Source of the DNA: Undaria pinnatifida | Taxonomy: Eukaryota > Sar > Phaeophyceae > Laminariales > Alariaceae | Assembly (NCBI GenBank): GCA_012845835.1 | Contig: JABAKD010000010.1 | Span: 8,861,599-8,925,598, forward strand | Direction of reading: 5' to 3' | DNA length: 64,000 nt | Notes under the pieces: generated by a model | Databases searched by the model: none | What the model was told of the DNA's origin: nothing | Seen by the model: the letters and a program-made list of their open reading frames with translations, nothing else | Part shown: in pieces, positions 35,201 through 44,200 of the stretch | Position numbering within the stretch: the first letter of the stretch is position 1 | Layout: every line of letters starts with the position of its first letter | Position numbers and translations under genes: made by a program

Positions 35201-38200
35201 TCAGTCGTACAACCAGTGAGGAGAGGGCGGAGCGTTCGAGGGGGTGGGGGTGGGGGGAGGGGGGCGAAAGGGTTTTTTAAACAACATGCTTAGGTCGCAT
35301 AGATATAGAGGTTTGCTATACGCGTGGTGCTAGGTCTAGGCGATGGTGCGGGTGGTGGGGAAGGAGAGGGCGTTGGGGGGGAGGGTGTGTGTGTGAATTG
35401 CAGCAGAGGCATGGATGGCTCTAGAAAGATAATGAGGTGATATCAAGTGCGTGGAAGTGTTTATTACTCTGGCAGATTTCGATGTTAGGTGGGCGTTTGA
35501 GCAAGAGGGAGCGGGGAAAAAAAAAGAAGGGGAGGGGGGGGGGAGGGTTTTCAAGAGGTTTAGGTCACATATAATATAAAAATCCACTCCAGCTGTGAGA
35601 TCGAAGATTTGGTCGAAACTTATTTTTGCTATACACGTGATGCTAGGCGATCGTGCGGGTGGTGGGGAAGGAGGGGGCGTTGGGGGGGGCGGGGGGGGGG
35701 GGGGATGGATGAAAGCTACGTCATGGATGGCTAGAAAGATAATGACGTGATATCAATTACGTAAAAGTGTTTATTACTCTGGCCAATTTTGAATGTAGGT
35801 GGGGCGTTTGAACAAAAGGGCGGGGGTAAAAAAAGCGGGGGGGGGGGGGGGGGGGGGGGGGGCGGAAATATATAACATTTTCGCAATTTTTCCGTTCCGA
35901 AATCGCAAGTGCGGAGCCGTACGTATAACACCAAGTTTCCGATTTGAACAAAAAGGCAGTTACAGCAGCAGTAGTGTGGTAGTTAGACCGTCGTTGTTGT
36001 GTTCGCCAGTCGCGAGTTCGAGCCTTGCCATCTTCGATTTTCGCTTCTTTTTGTTAAGTGTTTCTTTTCTTTTTCCCGTTTGCGTTTTGTCCTTCTTCTT
36101 CCTTGCAATTTTCTGCTACTCTGTTTTGACTATGTTTGGGATGCTTCCTGTTTTTTTGCTCTGTATGTACCGGGTACCGGCCCAAAGTGAACACATGTTA
36201 GACCCTCATAGTTTGACATTACCAGTCGTGGGTTTGAGCCTTGCCATATCATCGCTTTTCGATTTTCTTTTCAAGTGATATTGTTTTCTCCTGTTTGTGT
36301 CCGAGCCTCGACGCCTTTTTTTTTTCCTAGCAACTTCATGTTACTCTGTTTTTGTTTATGTTTGTGTTGCTTCCCTTTTTTTGTTCTATGTGTACCGGGT
36401 ACCGGCCTAAGGTGAACATACTATTATGTATGCATATATTATTACACTGGGTACCGCTTGCTGTTGGTCGTACTGTGCTGCTGCTGCCGCTGCTGCAGCA
36501 TGCTGTCGTTGAATTTAAACGCACATAAGAGTTGTGCGTTGTGCGGCGTTGCTGCTGCTGTTAATAGCAGCTGTTACACTGCTGTGTGCATGATGTATGA
36601 CACGTACCGGGTACCGGCCCAACGTGAGAGCATATTATTATTTATGCATATTACACTGAATACTGCTTGCTGTTTGTCGTACTGCTGGTGCTGCCGCTGC
36701 GGCAGCATGCTGTATGTGGTTGAATTTACACTCAAGCAAGAGTTGTATGGTGTTGCTGCTGCTGTTACTATAGGTATGCATACTGCACTTCTACGGCTTG
36801 CGTTTGTTGTTGGACTGCCGCTGCTGCTGCTTGCTGTTGTTGTAAATGCACGCATAATAAATACATGTGTACAAGTGTAGATCTTGTCGTCTCAGCGATC
36901 GAAAGGCCCGATTTAGACCAGGTTTTGAGCCGTCTCCGAGACGTACCAAATAATCGTGGGTCTCTTCTTTCTGCCCCTTTCTATACATGTTTCAGTTGCA
37001 TCCTTCCTTGCGCGAGCGTAGCGGGTGGCGTCAGCCGCCCGCGGAGCGGACCTCTGTGGTTTCTTTAAAACACGCAAGAGTACCACCAGGTATTATGCGA
37101 AGTACCAGGTACCGGTATGTACGTGTGTGCACTCGTTTTTTGCTTTCATCATTGATTTTGTCCTCCATCTCGGTCCTCTTAGCGATTTTTTCTTTGCAAA
37201 TTACACCGGTACGGCCGATCAGAACGTGACATCGCCAACAAACACATAGCACATCACAGACAGGGCAATCAGTTCCGCACAAGTAGCTCTTGCATTATCA
37301 AATCGCTAGTTGCATCCAATCATGGGCCTCTTCTTTCCGCCCCCTTTACATTCAGTTGGAATCTTCCTTGTGCGAGCGTAGCGGGCGGCGTCAGACGCCA
37401 GCGGAGCGGAGCCCTTGAAATATTATACTGGAAACGATGCTTGCTGTTGTCGAAGTGAAGCAGCTGCCGTTCCTGCTGTTGTTGAAATTACACGTACATA
37501 AAACTTGTGCGGGGGCTGCTGTTGTTGTAGTTGTTGTTCGTCATCGTGTGCCGGATGACGCAATTTGTTGCTTTGGCTTTTTTAAACCTGATTCCAGTAT
37601 TTATTTTTCTTTATTCAAACACGATCTATGTGAATGTATCCCTTGGCCGTGCTGTCGCATGTACAGCCCCGATTTGCCTGTAGTCCTATACTCGTACTCA
37701 TAATATATGTCGTGCAGCGTCGAAAATTACGGGCATGCGCGGAGTCAAGGCTGGCGGCAGCCCGCCGCGGTCAAGCCCCCCTGGTATTTTTTTATTTTTA
37801 TGATTTAATTTGTTCTTGCGGCACTTCCCGGAGGGGAACACTGGGACATTGTATTATATCACTAGATATAAACTCGTCTGGTGCGGTCGGTCGCTAGCCG
37901 AGCCCTTCCCCGGACTTTACGCTAGCGAGCGACCGTGAGTGGTCAGTACCAGGGACTTTTCGTGGAAGCAGCTATTAGCTTCTAGTTTTTGGAGAGTAGC
38001 TTTCAAGACTGTCAGTTTGTTAGACCACGAGTGGAGACGGTGACGTTAGTTTAGTGCGTCAACAAGTAGAATAGGCTAGATCGTCAGCAATATTTTTCGT
38101 CATGACATCAGAAGGGGGGAATCGGTTATTGCTCTGGTGCGCTTGCCTGCTGCCGTTGTTGTTGCTACTACTGCTGCCCTGCTGCTACACGACTCTCTGT

Positions 38201-41200
38201 AGCTGACCGCTGCTTGGTTGTGGCGCTCGGTGTGAGAGTGTGTTTACTGTGTTCTGTGTTTGCTGAGATACCTGCACCGGGCAGATACATACCGCGAAGC
38301 AACGCCAGACAACATCGCCTACTACAGAGAGGTTCAGTCGTGCCAAGTGATACTGCCGGCATTATACAGAGCAATGACACTATTTAACCGCAAACCGGCA
38401 CTATAGCCCGTTCAGCAATGAATGGCAGCGAAAAACGTACACACGCCTTCAAGCCAAAAACTACATTTTTAGCACAAAGCTAAACAGCGTTATGACAGGG
38501 AGATAAAAAGAGCATGGCGGAAGCGGGGAAGGTCCTGTTCTGCTCTACTCTTCCTGTATGCTGCCGCTGCCGCTACTGCTGCTGCTGTTCTACTGCTGTA
38601 CGATGTGTCTTGACTGATGCTTTGCTGCGGTGCGTGTGTGTTTTTTTGTGTGACAGACAGCACCACATAAATATATATAAAATCATTCCTTGGTGTCATG
38701 TATTTTGGTCAGGAGTTTTTTGTCTCGGCCTAAGTATGCGATTCGCGGAACTGGAATTCTCGGTCGAATATAGCTTGGCTCGAGCGCCGCCTTCGGGGGG
38801 CGGCTCCAACGCCCCTCGCCCTGCCATGTCCGTTCCGTACATCGACGTGAACGCGGACGGGTGCCGAGCGAGACGAGCGAGTGTCGAGGAGGAATTTTGG
38901 AAAAATTGTTGAATCTTAATGGCTGCAACGCCTGAATGATTTACAAAATTGGCATCATTTCCAAACGGTACGTGATAATGTTTGGAATTTTGCGGTGGCA
39001 TACTCTCGAGCGTTAGTTTCTTTGCTGTACCTTTTTACTGTTAATGTAACAGAATCTCGACACAAAACCAAGCAGGTAGAGCCGTCTCTTCGGCCTTTGG
39101 CCCTGGCTTTAGCATGGCCGCTGACACTCCAGGCAGCCTCTGCTGTAGGCATGAACGAGTGCGGTTGATTCGCAGCGAACTATCCCGCTGTGCTCGCTTC
39201 TATGTGGCCATTGTCCACGCCATTTCATGTCACCTCCCTTCTGTTTTGAGCTCGTCGTCGTGCCGTCGAGGTACGAGGAAACCCTTACGTACTGGGTGAG
39301 AACAGCAGTATGTACGACGAGCATGAACGCCAACTGACAACATTGGCAAACACACAACATCAGGTGCAGCAGCAGTAGCCGAAGGGCGAAACTTCTAGCA
39401 CATACTGCAGCAACTAGTAGCAACCAGAACCACAGCAGATAGCTCAAAGTGCAGTACGAGTGCCGTTGGCAAGTTTAGTCGTACACGCATCACTCTGTCC
39501 AATATATAACAACCGTTTTATGTTTATATTGATGGAGAAAAAAATATTACATGTCCTGTAAGAATGATACGTCGTACGAGCGGACGTTCTGATTCTGGTG
39601 TGCTGCTGCCGTGAGACCATCGAGCACACCGCATGTTTTACCCAAACAAGAGCCAGCAAGAGGCAGCGCACAGGGGCCCCCAACACAGACACACGTGACA
39701 ACCACGGCCAGCTGTCGATCGCGTAATTCGCCGGTAGTCCGTGCTTCAGTGGGTGTATCGGAAGTCGTTCGTAGTACTGCTGTAGATCGTCGAAAAACCA
39801 CGTGGCATCGTTCTGGTGGCAGACTCGCCAGTAGACCCCCCAAAATTTATTTACCTTTCTTTTTCTTGGCCCCATGCACCCATTTCCTTTCCTTTCTCTT
39901 CTTTGTTTGTTTCTTTTTTCCAATTGACTTGCGTCTGTTGTGCGTATGCGTAGTGATAGATACCACGTGTAATGTATGCGTGGTAGTCTTTCTTGGGTGG
40001 CAAGCGGTATAGTCGGTTTTTCCAGGCGCGAGTAATGAGACGTATGCACCGGTATGGACCTGGCACATCGTAGACTGACTCCCGATTTCACTTTTATATG
40101 TTTCTGGTGAAGGCATGAATTGCGTCAGCTGTGATTTATGCGTGTACCACCTTTGGTTTGTGTTTCTCCCCTAGGGTATTCCTCAGCTCCAGAGTGACTG
40201 GAGCCTGTCCTGTGACCACGGACTTGATTATGCGAGTTAATGTGAGAAGGACAACAACAACAACTGAAATATTGCCTGTTTCTTGACCTTTCAGCTGCTC
40301 CCTGCAAATTTGGTTTTTCTGCCAACACGATTTTGAAGTTTTTCGCGATTTTTTCTTCCTTTTTGTCTAGTAAGTTGAACTTCCTACCATTTGCCGCTAA
40401 TTTGCCGCCTGTGCATTAGTTGCGGAACGGTCCAGCTTTAGCTTTTCTTTGATTCGCACCATTTGTTTTGTACTTGACGAAGCTTCATCTGCTGAGATCT
40501 GGGCTTGGCTCATCAGCTCGACACCGCCCAGCACCCCATCGCAGCGCTATAGCTTACAGCAACGAAGCGCCGTGCAGTGCCCTGCGATGCCCTGCGGCTT
40601 AGCTCAGCACCGCACCGCTAGCTCAGCAGAGCGAAGCGCTATGCTTTGCCGTGCTCTGCCGTCGCGATCGTTCGTTATTCATGATATCTAAAACTCCGCG
40701 TACGCTGATATTTAGGTATTTGGCGCTTTATTCTATACATATCGCGTCAACCATCGTAATATCATACAATATGGGGGAGGAAATGTAATCTCTTTGCAAA
40801 GATCCTGTGTTGTTTTAATCAATTGTCAGCCGGCCGCCCCGGTGGTCTAGTGGTTTTACCCTCGAATACTACTAACGTTTGGTTGTCCTTGAGTTCGACG
40901 CCCACCACGATGACATTTGACTTTATTTGCAAAAATGAAAAAAAAAAGGGATCAACTGCTGAGAGCGCCTAGCAGCGTGGGTAGGTACAATTCGACGCGA
41001 GTCGACGAGGGAAGAAAATGCTGGATTCTCCTCGCGGTAAAAATGAAAGCACGTGCCGAAGTCGGGAGGGAGGAGGAGGGCCCGCTATGTGACCCCGGAT
41101 CTGAGTTACTACTGGGAGGGAGCGCGAGAGTGGTGCGGGGATAATAAATGGGATGAAGAAAAAAAATGTTGCAAAGGTATATTATTATTACTACCAGTAA

Positions 41201-44200
41201 ATAATATGTCAGTCTCTAGGAAATACGCACGGCACTATCAGCAGTCGTCATGGTAGAGACACTCCGGATATTATGTATTGAGGGGACGCGTCCGATTTCG
41301 ACAACGTGAAAGCACCCACGAAGAAAAGACAGCAGACACACATATCCCGCCTTCCCGAAAAAAAACAGAGAAGAAGCGCTACGCCAACCTCCCGTACGAG
41401 CAAAGCCACCCCCGCACCAATCTTAGACAACGCCGCCTCAACGAGAGATCGCCCTCCTCTTCTACGTTTTCCTCCTCGCCCGCGACCACGCAGACCAGTC
41501 AATGCGACAGCCTTCACGTAACAAACAAAGCAATCTTGTTCCAAAACCTCGCCGGCTGACATGTCCCCACGTCGACGTTTGATGCAAACCGACTTTGCAT
41601 CCTGTCGACTTCGAACCTCCATTGCCACGGGGACAGCAGTGCAGTCTCTTCATTAATGCCAAGGCCTCTTTTGTTTCGCCTAGAGGCGACGCAGGTTCTC
41701 AATGATACTCTTTTCGGTATTTTTGTTTGATAGACGCCAACTTTTACTTGACGGCGCATTTAACATAGTTTGTTTCGCCTATCCTTGCCTTCTTCTGTTG
41801 TATAATATTACGTTTTTCTTTCGTCAAAGAATGACTTTCATAATCCCATGTTCGTATGAAACTCTTGGCATTACTTTAAAGTTCAATGCATGCCAAATCG
41901 GACAGCTACACCTCAAGTTGTCGAAGTGCTGCCCTGCCCTACCCGAAGCATGGGCGCCGGCGAATGCCGGCGCCCATGCGGAGCCCTTGTACATGGTATA
42001 ATAGTGCCGGCATGTGCCGCTGCTGCTGCTGCTGCTGCTGCTGCTCTACTGCTGTACGATGTGTCTGACTGATGCTTTTGTGCGGTGCGTGTGTGTTTTT
42101 TCGTGTGACAGACAGCACCACACACATGGTATAGTAGTGCCGGCATGTGCCAGCCCAACAAACCGGCACTATTCAAGGCACCACAATCAATGTTGGTAGG
42201 GCTGACATACATAAATTGTATTATAAGTGGCCGGTATACGTGCCAGCCAGTGGTATTCAAAACACCGGCACTATATTGGAAGAGGGTTCTCATACATAGC
42301 TACAGAGAGTTCCAGTCGTGCCAAGTGATTATTCTACCGGCAATATACAGAGCAATGGCTGGCACTATTCAACCAGCTCTATACCCGTTATTTGCAGCAA
42401 CGAATGACAGCGACACTGATTATTTGCTGCCATGCGTGTTTGTGCCTTGTGCTGGGAAACACAGCACCACATGGTATTAATAGTGCCGGTTCGTGCCAGC
42501 CCCCGGTACTATTATGCTAATCAGGACACCACACCACCAATTGATAGTAGAGCTGCCATTTTTTTTCTTTGTGTGAAGAGCTCCAGTCTTGCTGCTTTTA
42601 CCGGCATTACAAAGAGCACAAAGCAGTAGTGGCACTATATTCAACCGGCACTATTGGGAGTCCCCCACTGTAATGCAAGATGCGCTGTATACTGCTTATT
42701 AGTGTGTGACTGCTGTGACTGCTGCTTCGTGCGTTGTGCTACTACTATTAACATGAGTACTCAAGTATTGTACTTTGCCTCATATATATATGCTTTCGCT
42801 CCCTTTCTCTTGCGTCACCCTCTTTTGGTCTGATTTTCGCCTGCTTTACCGTTCCCTTTTACGTTTTCATGTGCTTTTAGGTTCTACGCCCACTTTTTAA
42901 GTTTATTTCTCCGCCTAGCCTTTCCCTCCTTATATTTCACCTCCGAAGGGAGAACTTGTACCTGGTGCAACTACTCGTACTCATTACTTGTATAACACCT
43001 GTCGTTTGCTTTACTTTATTTTCTTTTGTCTTTTCTTTCTTTCTTTTTTTTTTTTTTCCTTTTTTACTCTTTTTTATGGTGTGGCTTGTTTCGTTGTGTT
43101 GTCGTACCCGGTACGCTAGCACTTCACTTGCTTTACCTTGATGAATTGCAGACTGTTTGGTTTACTCTGTTTCACAACAGTCGTCTGTGACCACAGAATT
43201 TGTATCTCTCTAGGATGAACCAGCACGGACTCTGGGTGTACTGATGTCGTTGGGTAGAAAGAACGGTTTAATGTGAAGACAACAACAATTGTACCAGGTA
43301 CAAGGTTCCCATCAGGGAAGTGCCCAAGGGAGTGGCACAAGGACACATTACTATTGATAATAATATCACTACCGGACCAGCCCCCGCGAAGTTGCACGTA
43401 CTTGCAAGGTTCTTTAGATTTGGACGCAAATTCAATAGCGATTTATGTAATGCGGCTCCCTATGTGCAGGTCCGCACACAACGATGGTTGTGGTGCTCAG
43501 ACCAAACTGACCCCAGACCTGACCCAAAATCTTAAATCTAACCCTAACCCTAACCCAACCCTTTGGGGGCTCGAGGTCTGGTCTCGAGGTCGGCAGGGGC
43601 AGTATTGAGTTTACGTGCAAAAAATCTGAAAACCTTGCACGTACGTGCAACTAAACGCCTGGTACTACCGGACGCAATGACCATTTGTTTGTACGTACAA
43701 AAAAACTTGCCCGGAAAAATGATGCATTCATTCGCATTTTACCCGCACAGTACTTCTTGTGTGTACTCAATAGCAATACTTTTAGCACTTTTTGGGTACT
43801 CGATATAGACCGGTCGCCCCGGTGGCGTATCAGGTTAACCTCGAGCCTGGTATAGGTCAGTTACGTGAGTTCGAGCCCCGCCGAGTGCATACTCGTATAA
43901 ATTCGTGCGGACTTTTTCTTGTGCACAAATTGACTTGCGGAAAGCGCGAAAGCGTGAGTTAGCAACACTCGATGAAAAATCGACGAGCAGTGGGATCGCT
44001 GAACCCTATGCGCGATAAAAATTGAAGGCAAGAACCGGGGGGAAGAAGGGACGACACCTGTGACCACGGCTTGTCCAGAAGCTGGAAAGTGAAAGCGTGA
44101 GGAAAAAAAAAAAAAATAGACGTGCCCACGACCGATCTGTTCTTGAGAAAATACACGCAACACCTTGACAAAATACAAAAATTTTTACACCGTAAGATAT

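Noticed and set aside
39444-40091. 215-codon minus-strand ORF in the lipase intron
   Set aside because: No recognisable domain, the 3' part is AT-rich low-complexity sequence, and the frame probably stays open by chance.
40838-40915. Functional tRNA gene
   Set aside because: Pol III boxes are present, but no cloverleaf closes and a SINE body with A tail follows.
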